A DNA stretch of 64,000 nucleotides from Rhodanobacteraceae bacterium ZG21-1. Lineage in GTDB: Bacteria > Pseudomonadota > Gammaproteobacteria > Xanthomonadales > Rhodanobacteraceae. The translations under genes and the position numbers were made by a program. The stretch is from assembly GCA_021390615.1 (NCBI GenBank), contig JAJEJU010000024.1, forward strand, positions 1,116,001 through 1,180,000, written 5' to 3'. A model generated the notes under the pieces. It was not told the DNA's origin. It worked only from the letters and a program-made list of their open reading frames with translations, and ran no database searches. Positions 48,367-56,153 of this stretch are shown here, in pieces. Numbering within the stretch: the stretch's first letter is position 1; the number at the start of each line of letters is the position of its first letter.

Positions 48367-48769
48367 AAGCCAACCTCAAGGTCGCCGAGACACCAGCCAG
48401 AGCGGCATGCACTGGCTCGGATCGCCTGCTCTGCGACTCCATCGGGGACGTGCCGTCCCGATAGAGTCGACGCTCGACCCGAAGCCCGCGAGCTTCCATT
48501 GCCCGCAGAAAATCCTGCAGCTGGCCCGGCGCGGTCAGAGCGTCATCATCAATCAGCGCGGCAACCACTCGACCGCTCTTGAGGGCGACCCAATACCTGC
48601 GATCCCAGCAGGTATCGGAAGCGGCCCTGAGCCAGAGCCTCATGTACCTTCTGGCCTCGATCGCCGGCACGCCGAAATGAGCGCTTATGGCCTGTACGGT
48701 CGGGCGCGTCTGCTGCTGCAGGAACCAGACGCCAACGCGCATGAAATCAATCGCGCCTTCATCTTTCAT
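48359..48769 (-). CDS. Phage protein with probable DNA-binding N-terminus, unknown
   Basis: 136 aa from ATG 48769 (AGGGG 8 bp upstream). VGVWFLQQQTRPTVQAISAH followed by FGVPAIEARRYMRLWL looks like a helix-turn-helix. The rest is mixed. Function unknown; possibly a regulator within the early operon. Confidence 0.6.
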   Translation of the reverse strand: MKDEGAIDFMRVGVWFLQQQTRPTVQAISAHFGVPAIEARRYMRLWLRAASDTCWDRRYWVALKSGRVVAALIDDDALTAPGQLQDFLRAMEARGLRVERRLYRDGTSPMESQSRRSEPVHAALAGVSATLRLAYG

Positions 48770-48981
48770 GACCGCGCCCCTGGGGATTGGCCCGAAGTGG
48801 TGATATTCAGCGTCGTTGTGACGCGGCTCTTGCGGATGCCTTGATCGATGCGCACCAGGAAAAAAAGGGTGATCGTGAGTCCGTCGCAAATCATTTCCGC
48901 GGCAGACTTTGGCGCCGGATTCCATCCGAAAAACGAGTTTTCGGAGATCCAGAAGAAGAGGGGGATCAGGTACAGCATCAT
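48766..48981 (-). CDS. Small phage membrane protein
   Basis: 71 aa with two hydrophobic helices (MLYLIPLFFWISENSFFG and CDGLTITLFFLVRI) and a polar tail. ATGA overlaps on both sides. Could be a superinfection exclusion-type protein, but that is only by size and position. Confidence 0.58.
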   Translation of the reverse strand: MMLYLIPLFFWISENSFFGWNPAPKSAAEMICDGLTITLFFLVRIDQGIRKSRVTTTLNITTSGQSPGARS

Positions 48982-49370
48982 GCGGCGAGGCTCGGCACGG
49001 CATCGATCACTTCGCCATTGATGAAGATGCTGATCCGCATGCGCTCTGAATAATGCTGCGCGCGGGACGCAGGAATTGTCGCCGACCAGCCATGCGCCGA
49101 GCGGATATCGAAATGATCGATTCGCCACAGCACGGTGGTCTCGTAAATGTTCCGGCAAATGTAGCCAGCGGAACTTTGCCCAACGACCAGCAGGAGAAAA
49201 ACTTGTCCGCTGGTTAGCGTGAAAAGCGCGGGCTCATTCACCGATGGCTTTTGATTTCGGTCGAAGAGAACGACATCTCCTTGCCGAAAGGCCGGATACA
49301 TGCCCTCGTCGCCGATAATCAGGCCATATTCGCCATTTTCGCAGCCGGCGTGATCCGGTATGTAGGTCAT
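48978..49370 (-). CDS. S24/LexA-fold phage protein without catalytic serine
   Basis: 130 aa. GLIIGDEGMYPAFRQGDVVLFD (residues 16-37) matches the S24 peptidase core, whose consensus is G-x-S-M-x-P-x-x-x-x-G-D, but the serine position is G23. The following strands (EPALFTLTSGQVFLLLVV) fit the same fold. No HTH domain is present. It is therefore a non-proteolytic S24-like fold, of unknown role. ATGA overlaps on both sides. Confidence 0.65.
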   Translation of the reverse strand: MTYIPDHAGCENGEYGLIIGDEGMYPAFRQGDVVLFDRNQKPSVNEPALFTLTSGQVFLLLVVGQSSAGYICRNIYETTVLWRIDHFDIRSAHGWSATIPASRAQHYSERMRISIFINGEVIDAVPSLAA

Positions 49371-49633
49371 GCCAATCCCTCCGCGCGCTTGAACTCGACC
49401 AAGTGGCCGGTAAATTCGCCATTGATGTGCTGAGCAAGCAGGCGCCTGTCGAGTATTCCAGCTCGGAACAAGGCCATGCCCATGTAATAGTCATGCGTGA
49501 GTGGACCGCTTCGTTCCAGGCTACGCCAGTCGCCGCACTTATCGAGCACCTCCTGATAGAGGTGGCCGCCGCCGGCTGAAAGGTCGCCGCGATCGATGGC
49601 GCGCAGGATCGAGTTGTGGATATCGGCGCTCAT
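49367..49633 (-). CDS. Phage protein, unknown
   Basis: 88 aa, helical (MSADIHNSILRAIDRGDLSA, YYMGMALFRAGILDRRLLAQ). ATGA overlaps on both sides. Function unknown. Confidence 0.6.
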   Translation of the reverse strand: MSADIHNSILRAIDRGDLSAGGGHLYQEVLDKCGDWRSLERSGPLTHDYYMGMALFRAGILDRRLLAQHINGEFTGHLVEFKRAEGLA

Positions 49634-50526
49634 GCGGCCGCCCTCGCGGTCTTCTGCGCCTGCACCGCTTTTTTGGCAGCCCTGCGCTCACGGCGTCGCC
49701 TGTTGCGCTCAGCATTTTCAGCTAAATAGGCCTGAAAATCAGCCTCCAATTTTGCATCGCATATAGCCTCCCCATCCACTTCGAAGGGCAACCCATAAGG
49801 AAATATGCGACATGCAGCGATTGCAAAACGAGCAACCTCCTTCGCGAATCCTAGTTCGATCCCGATCTTATTCCAATTGGAATCCGTCAAGGCGCATGTG
49901 ATTGCGTCGACGGCGTCGACGATATTAAATCGCGACATTTCGATTATTTCGGAAAAAAGGCGTTTGCCAAACATGAGGACATTGACCTCATTGTGCCGAG
50001 GGCCAACACCACCCCAGTTTGATTGCATGATATTGCGTGCTTGATCGCGGATAACGAAGGAGAGTTCCTTGCGCGTAGTGATTTGACCTCCTTTTGCTGG
50101 ACCGCTGATTGATTCATCCGCCTTAGGAGCCAGAATGATGCCGCGAAGCTCATCAACTCGGTCGCGCAGTCGAGCCATGTCGTCGAGGCAAGGCCCTTCG
50201 CTGCTGTCGAAGAGCATCGGAAATTCATTTTGAACGTTTTCAATCGCGTCATCATCGCGAAGACAGGAGGCGATTCCGAATGCCTCGAAGTATTTTGCAT
50301 CCTGCCGATGGATGTAGAGGTCCGACAGCAAATCATCCAGGTCTGCTTTGTGTATGCCGCCGTACTTGGTGTAGAACGAGCGCAGCCCATCCTGGGCTTT
50401 ATCGGGAATACCATAAAGCATGCCCTCGACCATGACGGCTTTGTACAAATCCGGAAAAGCTTGAGCGAGCCACCCAGCAGTTCCCACGAGGTGCTGTTCT
50501 TGGATATTCTCGGGTAAGGCGCTCAT
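49630..50526 (-). CDS. Large phage early-left protein, unknown
   Basis: 298 aa, the largest unknown in the leftward operon. Mainly helical, with an acidic middle and a strongly basic C-terminus (RNRRRRERRAAKKAVQAQK) that could bind nucleic acid. AT-richer codons than the host. I do not recognise the family. Overlaps both neighbours by 4 bp. Confidence 0.65.
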   Translation of the reverse strand: MSALPENIQEQHLVGTAGWLAQAFPDLYKAVMVEGMLYGIPDKAQDGLRSFYTKYGGIHKADLDDLLSDLYIHRQDAKYFEAFGIASCLRDDDAIENVQNEFPMLFDSSEGPCLDDMARLRDRVDELRGIILAPKADESISGPAKGGQITTRKELSFVIRDQARNIMQSNWGGVGPRHNEVNVLMFGKRLFSEIIEMSRFNIVDAVDAITCALTDSNWNKIGIELGFAKEVARFAIAACRIFPYGLPFEVDGEAICDAKLEADFQAYLAENAERNRRRRERRAAKKAVQAQKTARAAA

Positions 50527-51104
50527 GCGGAAACCTCGGACGCCGGTGCGCGGTCGGCATAGACCAACTTGGAAAATGCAGAAGAGGCCAAGACCTTGGC
50601 GAATTGCACGAGCTGCAGAGCGCCATAGGAGGCTGCGTTAAATTCATCGCAGCTCCGGTCGAAAATCTCCAGGGCACTTTCGAGAGCCGCCGTTAGGCCG
50701 TTCATGCAGCTATACACATCGGCCTTTGGGTCGAGCTGAAATTTCACGCCCGTGAACAGGAATCCGACTTTTTGCAAGTCCTCAAGCCCATGGCTGCGAT
50801 TAACTTCAGTCGCCCCCATGAAGTTGGCCACGGGCTGCATGCTGATGATCTTGGCGATCGTTTTCGGATATCGCTCGGTGAATCTCTCGACGTTTTTCGA
50901 GAGCAAGTCGTCCCGCGCGGCCTCGATCACTTCGAGATCCCAGTCCGTGTTCGGCAGGTCGAGGCTCAAGGACCGAACGACAAGGTTCATGTCCTCGCTG
51001 GAAAGGTCGTTGAGGAGCCCTTCGATGAACGGGGGCGCCTTGGTGATGCTCAGGAGCGAGGGCCTGTGTTCGGCCTGATTCGCCGCGGAATGCTGGTTGT
51101 CCAT
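50523..51104 (-). CDS. First gene of the leftward early operon, unknown
   Basis: 193 aa from ATG 51104, preceded by the strong ribosome binding site GGAGGGG. Helical, with LNDLSSEDMNLVVRSLSLDL and a C-terminal ALESALEIFDRSCDEFNAAS helix. No family recognised. Being first after the operator-controlled promoter, it occupies the place of the antiterminator N in lambda, but it has no arginine-rich N-terminal motif, so I do not call it N. Confidence 0.65.
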   Translation of the reverse strand: MDNQHSAANQAEHRPSLLSITKAPPFIEGLLNDLSSEDMNLVVRSLSLDLPNTDWDLEVIEAARDDLLSKNVERFTERYPKTIAKIISMQPVANFMGATEVNRSHGLEDLQKVGFLFTGVKFQLDPKADVYSCMNGLTAALESALEIFDRSCDEFNAASYGALQLVQFAKVLASSAFSKLVYADRAPASEVSA

Positions 51105-51135
51105 CGTCCCCTCCAAGGGTCGGTCGATGGATCAA

Positions 51136-51164
51136 ACGATACGTGACGTATCCTCATTGCGCAA
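51136..51164 (-). promoter_or_regulatory. Leftward early promoter (PL-like)
   Basis: Minus strand -35 TTGCGC (51159-51164), 17-bp spacer, -10 TATCGT (51136-51141). The -10 lies in the operator nearest the operon and the -35 touches the middle operator, so repressor binding would block it. Predicted start near 51129, about 25 bp before the first ATG. Confidence 0.6.
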
Positions 51165-51200
51165 TACGTTCCGTATCCTTCCGTGGATACGGACGATTTC
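51138..51200. promoter_or_regulatory. Left operator group (three sites)
   Basis: Three 15-bp sites related to GATACG-N3-CGTATC: 51138-51152 (perfect palindrome), 51163-51177 (11 of 12 positions) and 51186-51200 (one half intact). Centres are 25 and 23 bp apart, about two helical turns. Confidence 0.7.
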
Positions 51201-51219
51201 TGTTTAACTGGAATTCAGT

Positions 51220-51909
51220 TTAGAGGCGCCGCGCGCTGGGCGGCAGTATCCCGCCGACAGCATGCACGTACTCGACGTCGGACTCATGGATGACCAGGCG
51301 CTGGCCGTCACTTACCGCGTTGAGCACGTACTCGCCGTCCCGGTGCCAGAGGAATTCTTTCACCGTGCTGCGGCCGTCTACGAGACGCAGGAGGACGAAC
51401 TCGCCGGACTGAATGGCTTCGTTTGGGTTGACCTCAACGAACCAGCCAGAGCGGATGGCGGGGTGCATCGATCCGCCTTTGACGCGCACGACATAGGCCC
51501 CTGGATCGGACGTGGGGAAGTCGAAGTAGCCGTCACCATGCCCGGCTGGATAGTCCATGTCGGTCCAGTAGCCATCCATACCCAGGCTTGCAGTTCCCAC
51601 GACGGGCACCCTCCGAAACTGTTCGGAGGGAATATGGACCGCTGTCGCATCAAAGTCTGAGACAGAGGGGGCCGGCCCAGTTTTCGATATCTCGCCGTCC
51701 CTGGTGCCGTTGATGAGTTCGTCGATGCTCATCTGCAGTGTCTGGGCCAGTGTCGCCATCTGCAAGGCGCTGATCGGCCGGCGGCCACTAAGGTAATGGC
51801 CGACTGCGCCGCGCGTCTTGACCCCCAGGGGCTTCATCAGATCCGCCTGGATGAGGTTGAGCTTCTTCATGCGCTCTAGCGCACGGTGTTGCCAGGTTTG
51901 GTCAGTCAT
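51220..51909 (-). CDS. Phage repressor (CI-type HTH plus S24 peptidase domain)
   Basis: 229 aa. HTH at about residues 17-60 (QADLMKPLGVKTRGAVGHYL) and a C-terminal S24 domain with the catalytic S147 (VKGGSMHPAI) and K184 (RSTVKEFLW). Maintains lysogeny by binding the operator groups on both sides of the gene. Start at ATG 51909; the frame remains open upstream, but that part overlaps the cro-like gene on the other strand. The usual Ala-Gly or Cys-Gly cleavage dipeptide before the peptidase domain is not seen (A107-S-L-G110). Confidence 0.92.
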   Translation of the reverse strand: MTDQTWQHRALERMKKLNLIQADLMKPLGVKTRGAVGHYLSGRRPISALQMATLAQTLQMSIDELINGTRDGEISKTGPAPSVSDFDATAVHIPSEQFRRVPVVGTASLGMDGYWTDMDYPAGHGDGYFDFPTSDPGAYVVRVKGGSMHPAIRSGWFVEVNPNEAIQSGEFVLLRLVDGRSTVKEFLWHRDGEYVLNAVSDGQRLVIHESDVEYVHAVGGILPPSARRL

Positions 51910-51918
51910 GAGGTTGAT

Positions 51919-51980
51919 GTTACGGCCTGTATCCAACGGAGCAACGCTCCCACTTGTATCCTTAGAGTACGGATAGTATC
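51919..51980. promoter_or_regulatory. Right operator group (three sites)
   Basis: Three 15-bp sites related to GATACG-N3-CGTATC between the divergent repressor and Cro-like genes: 51919-51933 (10 of 12), 51946-51960 (weak left half) and 51966-51980 (9 of 12). The right site contains TAGTAT, a probable -10 for the cro-like gene, placing its transcription start about 5 bp before the ATG (near-leaderless). Confidence 0.62.
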
Positions 51981-51990
51981 CTTGCGCCTC

Positions 51991-52278
51991 ATGAACCTCC
52001 GAGAATGGGTATCTGCCCACCCGATAGGGCAGCGCGGAATGGTCATCGCCGCGATCGCTTCGACTTGTTCCGTCACGCCCGCTGCTGTCAAGCATTGGCT
52101 TGCGGGCTTGCGAGTTCTTCCGCCTGGCAAGTGCCCGGCGATTGAGCTTCACACCGGCGTCCGGTGTGAAGAGCTTCGTCCCGACCTGTGTTGGGAAAGG
52201 GATGACGGTGGCGCGGTGACCGCTTACCAGATTCGCCTTCCTCCGAACGTGTCCGCGGCTTCGGCGGCGGCTGCGTAG
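51991..52278 (+). CDS. YdaS/Cro-like transcriptional regulator
   Basis: 95 aa from ATG 51991, without a Shine-Dalgarno. TCSVTPAAVKHWLAGLRVLP is the HTH and AIELHTGVRCEELRPDLCWE is the typical YdaS-family tail (E-x-x-T-G-x-x-x-C-E-E-L-R-P-D). Divergent from the repressor across three operators, so it should act as Cro. Confidence 0.85.
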   Translation: MNLREWVSAHPIGQRGMVIAAIASTCSVTPAAVKHWLAGLRVLPPGKCPAIELHTGVRCEELRPDLCWERDDGGAVTAYQIRLPPNVSAASAAAA

Positions 52279-52315
52279 GTAAACGACCTTCGAATCCTTA
52301 TCCATGGCAATCCTC

Positions 52316-52352
52316 GTGGTTATCCGTAGTTGGACCTCAACACGATAACCAC
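52316..52352. repeat. Nested inverted repeat upstream of the CII-like gene
   Basis: Outer arms GTGGTTATC/GATAACCAC (52316-52324, 52344-52352) are perfect; inside them GTTG/CAAC continues the stem around a 5-base loop. It could form a long RNA hairpin 38 bp before the next start, or be a dimeric protein site. Confidence 0.55.
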
Positions 52353-52389
52353 AGAGGCCCAATCAAAAACACGTTCAAAGAGGGCGCGC

Positions 52390-52839
52390 GTGAACGTATT
52401 GGATGCAGCACACAAGACGGTGCTTTCCTATCCCGGTGGCAGCGAAGCGCTTTGTACGCGCATCGACATGTCTGCCGCGGTGCTTCGCAGCAAGGTCAAT
52501 CCCGCGGTGAAAACGCATCGGCTTGCGATCGAAGAGGCCGACGAGATCATGGGCGTGACGCAGGACTACAGCATCCTGCAGGCGCTCGCCGCAAATCATG
52601 GCTTCGGCCTGATCAAGCTCGAAGAAGTCGCCCAGCCGGCCACCATCGAGCAATTTCTCCTCGCATCCAATGTCGCCGCCGGCGATCTCGCGCGAGTCAT
52701 TCGAGACGCGCTCGCTGATGGTGTGATCTCGAAGAACGATCTGCAGTTGATCGAGCAAACAGGCGCGGCCGCTCAGGCCGTCATCATCTCCCTGGTAGGT
52801 CGCCTGCGTGCGCACACGCGCTGCGCAGGCAAGGAGTAG
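52390..52839 (+). CDS. Phage regulatory protein CII-like (CP76 family)
   Basis: 149 aa from GTG 52390 (AAGAGGG 6 bp upstream). Pattern NVLDAAHKTVLSYPGGSEAL, then SAAVLRSKVNPAVKTHRLAI (HTH-like) and EEADEIMG, as in phage CII/CP76 proteins of P2-like and lambdoid phages. It likely helps activate lysogeny genes. C-terminal 60 residues helical. Confidence 0.82.
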   Translation: MNVLDAAHKTVLSYPGGSEALCTRIDMSAAVLRSKVNPAVKTHRLAIEEADEIMGVTQDYSILQALAANHGFGLIKLEEVAQPATIEQFLLASNVAAGDLARVIRDALADGVISKNDLQLIEQTGAAAQAVIISLVGRLRAHTRCAGKE

Positions 52840-52844
52840 TGGGC

Positions 52845-53066
52845 ATGCAAACACAGAGCGCATGGGCTCGAGCCAAGGACTGGCTCAACGAGCGAGCGAT
52901 CCGGCGGCACCAGAGGCGAATGGTTCGCCGAATGGAGGACGCGCACGGCGCGAAGGTTCGCGCACGGCGCGAATGGTATGCCATGCGAGATCGGATCTTG
53001 CGGCGGTCAGACAGTCAGGTCGAGCGCATGGAAAGGCGCCTGGGACTTCTACCGCCGAGGCGCTGA
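52845..53066 (+). CDS. Small very basic phage protein
   Basis: 73 aa, about one quarter arginine (RAIRRHQRRMVRRMEDAHG; VERMERRLGLLPPRR), helical, likely nucleic-acid binding. AAGGAG 9 bp before ATG 52845. Function unknown; it sits at the beginning of the replication region. Confidence 0.6.
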   Translation: MQTQSAWARAKDWLNERAIRRHQRRMVRRMEDAHGAKVRARREWYAMRDRILRRSDSQVERMERRLGLLPPRR

Positions 53067-53068
53067 GC

Positions 53069-53290
53069 GTGGACATAAGCGAATACATCCATGATCGGGT
53101 AGGTCGGTTCGTGAGCTTGCAATGGAGGGGAGTGGGCTACTTTTTCTCCAGATGCCCGTTCCACGAAGATCAAGCCACAAGTCTTGCAGTCAATCCGAAG
53201 ACAAATGTCTATCACTGCTTCGAATGCGAGGCACATGGTCATATCGATGACTTCGAACGCGCCTTAAGCGAATCGAAGGCGAGTGTCTGA
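53069..53290 (+). CDS. Stand-alone CHC2 zinc-finger (primase-type) protein
   Basis: 73 aa from GTG 53069. CPFHEDQATSLAVNPKTNVY followed by HCFECEAHGHIDDF is the CHC2 zinc finger of DnaG primases (C-P-F-H ... C-F-x-C). The rest of a primase (TOPRIM domain) is absent, and the gene ends before the next start; no frameshift continuation was seen. It may guide priming by the host DnaG or by the adjacent replication proteins. Confidence 0.75.
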   Translation: MDISEYIHDRVGRFVSLQWRGVGYFFSRCPFHEDQATSLAVNPKTNVYHCFECEAHGHIDDFERALSESKASV

Positions 53291-53291
53291 T

Positions 53292-54197
53292 ATGGCAGAC
53301 CGACCTTCCTTTCAGTTCTACCCAGGCGACTGGAAAAAGAACCAGAAGCTTCGCTTCTGTAGTTGGGCTGCGCGAGGTGCCTGGATTGAGATCCTCGGCC
53401 TCATGCACGACAGCCCAGAATATGGCGTGCTGCGGCAGCCATCCAAATCGATCGCTCAGGCTATCGGTGCGCCGGTGAACCTCATCAACGAGCTTATCCT
53501 GCAGGGCGTCATGCACGGCTGTGAGAAGGGCGCTTGCGCGTCATTTGAATACCAGGCGAAGCACGGAAGGACGCTCGGCGAAAAGGTGGAGCTTGTGCCA
53601 TCCCAAGCTGGCCCGATCTGGTATTCGCCCCGCATGGTGAAGGACGAGTATGTGCGCACCAATCGCGGCAAATCGACCCGCTTTGGTGATGACTTTGGTG
53701 ATTCACCAAAGGGGGGGATTGGTGCGAACTTTGGTGACGCACCAGAGGCACCACCAAACACATCACCAAGCCGCCGGAAAGGTGACGGCTCTTCTTCTTC
53801 ATCTTCTTTAAAAGCTCCCCCTAAACCCCCCAGAGGGGGGCGTACCCCAGGGGAGGTCAATTTCAAAACCTGGATCAGCGGGTTGCCCGATGGCGCCAGC
53901 GCCATCCCCGAGGATCACCCCGTCTGGCGGTACGCCAGCAAAATCGGCTTGCCGGAGGACTTCGTTTCGCTCGAATGGGCCTGGTTCGAGGACGCCTACC
54001 GCGCCAAGCCGAGGAAGAAATATTCCGATTGGCCTGGGCATTTCCGCAATGCCGTCGAGAAAGGCTGGGGGCACCTCTGGTGGTTCGATAGCGCCGAACA
54101 AGTTTTCAAGCTGACGACGGCGGGTCGGCAGCTGCAACTTCGACTCGAAGCCGAGGATGCGCAGCGAGACGCCGATCCGATTGAGGATGCCGCATGA
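53292..54197 (+). CDS. Phage replication protein (initiator/helicase-loader type)
   Basis: 301 aa. N-terminal winged-helix-like domain (FQFYPGDWKKNQKLRFCSWA, EILGLMHDSPEYGVL), a long Ser/Pro/Gly linker with repeats of GDDFGDSPKGG-like pattern, and a C-terminal DnaT-like part (KKYSDWPGHFRNAVEKGWG). Position before DnaB suggests the lambda O/P role. ATG 53292 overlaps nothing; GTG 53283 is an alternative. Confidence 0.75.
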   Translation: MADRPSFQFYPGDWKKNQKLRFCSWAARGAWIEILGLMHDSPEYGVLRQPSKSIAQAIGAPVNLINELILQGVMHGCEKGACASFEYQAKHGRTLGEKVELVPSQAGPIWYSPRMVKDEYVRTNRGKSTRFGDDFGDSPKGGIGANFGDAPEAPPNTSPSRRKGDGSSSSSSLKAPPKPPRGGRTPGEVNFKTWISGLPDGASAIPEDHPVWRYASKIGLPEDFVSLEWAWFEDAYRAKPRKKYSDWPGHFRNAVEKGWGHLWWFDSAEQVFKLTTAGRQLQLRLEAEDAQRDADPIEDAA

Positions 54198-55648
54198 GCC
54201 GTGAAATCGAGGCGGTTCAGGGCTCCGAGCTGCCCTGCAACATCGGGGCGGAGCAGTCCGTCATCGGCGCGCTGATGCTCAACGCCGGTGCGCTCACGAG
54301 GGTTGCGGACTGGCTCAGCGAAGAGGATTTCTACCGCCTGGATCACCAGCTGATCTATCGGGCGATACGCGCGCTGATCGAGCGGAATTCCCCCGTCGAT
54401 GCACTCACCCTGGGCGACTGGTTCGAATCGAATGGCCTGGGCGACAAGGTGGATCGCCGCTATCTGCTGAGCATGTCGGATGAAACCACCAGCCCGGCGA
54501 ACATCGTTGCGTATGCCGAAATCGTGGTTGAACGCAGTCGGCTCCGTGCTCTTATCGATACCGGCGAACGCATGGGCGCGCAGGCGCGTCAGAACGGAGC
54601 CGATGCTCAGCGGATTGTTGCGGAGACGATGCACGGGTTGGCTGGCATGCAGACGACCAAGCTACGTGGCGGCCTGATGGCGGCTAAGGCGATTCTGCAG
54701 GACGTCTACACGGAGCGCATGAAGCGCCTAGAGGATGGTCACAAGGGCATGTTGCTTGGTATGCCAACGCCGTGGTTGGGAATCAATAGAGCGACGCGCG
54801 GCTTGCGTGACGGCGTTCTATACATCGTTGCCTCACGACCGAATATGGGCAAGTCCGTGCTCGGAGTGCAGCTTTCCTCGTTCTGCGCGATTCGAGGTAA
54901 TCGCACGGCGCTCTTCAGCGTCGAAATGACGGGCGAAGAATGCATGACGCGAGCAGTTGCCTGTGTGGGCGAGATCGAGCACCGGTGGGTAGAAGACCCG
55001 CACTACGAAACCGATCTTGCCGATGTGTATAACTCGCGCCACACGGCTGCGTACCGGCATCTGCTTGATTCGGAGTTGCTGATTGATGCCACGCCAGGAC
55101 TGACCATCGCACAACTCACCGCGCGCGCAAGGCGAGCGCACATGCAAAAGCCGCTCCGCCTGATTGTGGTCGATCACATGCATGACATGGGCATCGACCC
55201 CAAACGCGAAGCGCGCTTCGAACTTGGTCTCATCGCCCAGGGCGCTAAATCCCTGGCAAAGGAGTTCAACTGTCCGGTGGTCCTGCTCGGACAACTCAAC
55301 CGGGCAAACACTTCGCGTCCCGACAAACGCCCCACGATGGCGGACCTTCGTGAATCAGGTGAGATCGAGCAGAAGGCTGACGTGATCATCCTGCTGCATC
55401 GCGAGGACTACTACAACGCGAACACCCCGAATAAAGGAGTCGTCGAGGCCATCATTGCCAAGGGAAGAAACATCAAGACCGGCGAAATCGTCTACCTGGA
55501 AAACCGGTTCAGCGAAATGCGCCTCAGTGATTGGGAAGGTCCGGCGCCGATCTCCGCTCAGTCTACGCACGGTAAGGGCGCTGGGCTGAATAGAGGACTC
55601 AGGCCCAGGACTTCCGATTACCGGCCGGCAAGCACGGACGATGAATGA
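54194..55648 (+). CDS. dnaB: Replicative DNA helicase, DnaB family
   Basis: 484 aa, phage copy. N-terminal DnaB domain (GAEQSVIGALMLNAGALTRV) and RecA-like motor with Walker A RPNMGKSVLG (about residue 215), H-loop FSVEMTGEECM and Walker B LIVVDHMHDMG, then LLGQLNRANTSRPDKRP and IEQKADVIILLHRED. Unwinds phage DNA ahead of the fork. ATGA overlap with the preceding replication gene. Confidence 0.94.
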   Translation: MSREIEAVQGSELPCNIGAEQSVIGALMLNAGALTRVADWLSEEDFYRLDHQLIYRAIRALIERNSPVDALTLGDWFESNGLGDKVDRRYLLSMSDETTSPANIVAYAEIVVERSRLRALIDTGERMGAQARQNGADAQRIVAETMHGLAGMQTTKLRGGLMAAKAILQDVYTERMKRLEDGHKGMLLGMPTPWLGINRATRGLRDGVLYIVASRPNMGKSVLGVQLSSFCAIRGNRTALFSVEMTGEECMTRAVACVGEIEHRWVEDPHYETDLADVYNSRHTAAYRHLLDSELLIDATPGLTIAQLTARARRAHMQKPLRLIVVDHMHDMGIDPKREARFELGLIAQGAKSLAKEFNCPVVLLGQLNRANTSRPDKRPTMADLRESGEIEQKADVIILLHREDYYNANTPNKGVVEAIIAKGRNIKTGEIVYLENRFSEMRLSDWEGPAPISAQSTHGKGAGLNRGLRPRTSDYRPASTDDE

Positions 55649-55747
55649 GCCACGCCTTTCGCTGTGGTTGCACAAGCCCACCGGGCAGTTTCCTTCCGCG
55701 TCCCAGCAAACCCCGCGGCCGCTAATTCCCCATTTCTGAGAGCCCCC

Positions 55748-56140
55748 ATGCCCATGAGCATCTTTTATCGAATCTCCGAGCGATCCAAGTCCTCCCGAAA
55801 CCAGCATCTCACCGACATGCTCGATGGAGAGCGGAGTGCGCCCGTCCGTGCGGCCTATAAGAGCGACGAGCCGCTTGGGATATTGAAGCAGCCCAAGTGG
55901 ATCGTGATGCGCCTGGCATCGATGATCCATGTGATCGTCAGCATGGAAGGCCCGCAAACCGTGGCCGTCGATGGCGATGGGCAAGTGTTCTCTGTGCCGG
56001 ACCACAGCAAGTTGCTCGCCACCATCGAGAAGCGTCCTTTCCGATATACCGTGCTCGGCCGCTACGACCGCTCGGCGAAGCTCGGCTACATCATGGTCGA
56101 CCTGCGCGAACATCGCGAGATGCTCCGTCGGGCCATCTGA
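55748..56140 (+). CDS. Phage protein, unknown
   Basis: 130 aa from ATG 55748 (GAGAG 6 bp upstream; ATG 55754 is an alternative). Mixed alpha/beta; SIFYRISERSKSSRNQHLTD then WIVMRLASMIHVIVSMEG, FRYTVLGRYDRSAKLGYIMV. 14 bp before the Q-like gene. No family recognised. The 99 bp before it hold no gene. Confidence 0.6.
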   Translation: MPMSIFYRISERSKSSRNQHLTDMLDGERSAPVRAAYKSDEPLGILKQPKWIVMRLASMIHVIVSMEGPQTVAVDGDGQVFSVPDHSKLLATIEKRPFRYTVLGRYDRSAKLGYIMVDLREHREMLRRAI

Positions 56141-56153
56141 GGAGTATTCGACA

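Noticed and set aside
50523-51104. First leftward gene as lambda N antiterminator
   Set aside because: Position fits, but there is no arginine-rich N-terminal motif and no nut-like boxA/boxB was seen near 51105-51130.
51910-52362. Upstream extension of the repressor to 380 codons
   Set aside because: It would run antisense through the cro-like gene and the operators; the 229-aa form has the complete HTH and peptidase domains.
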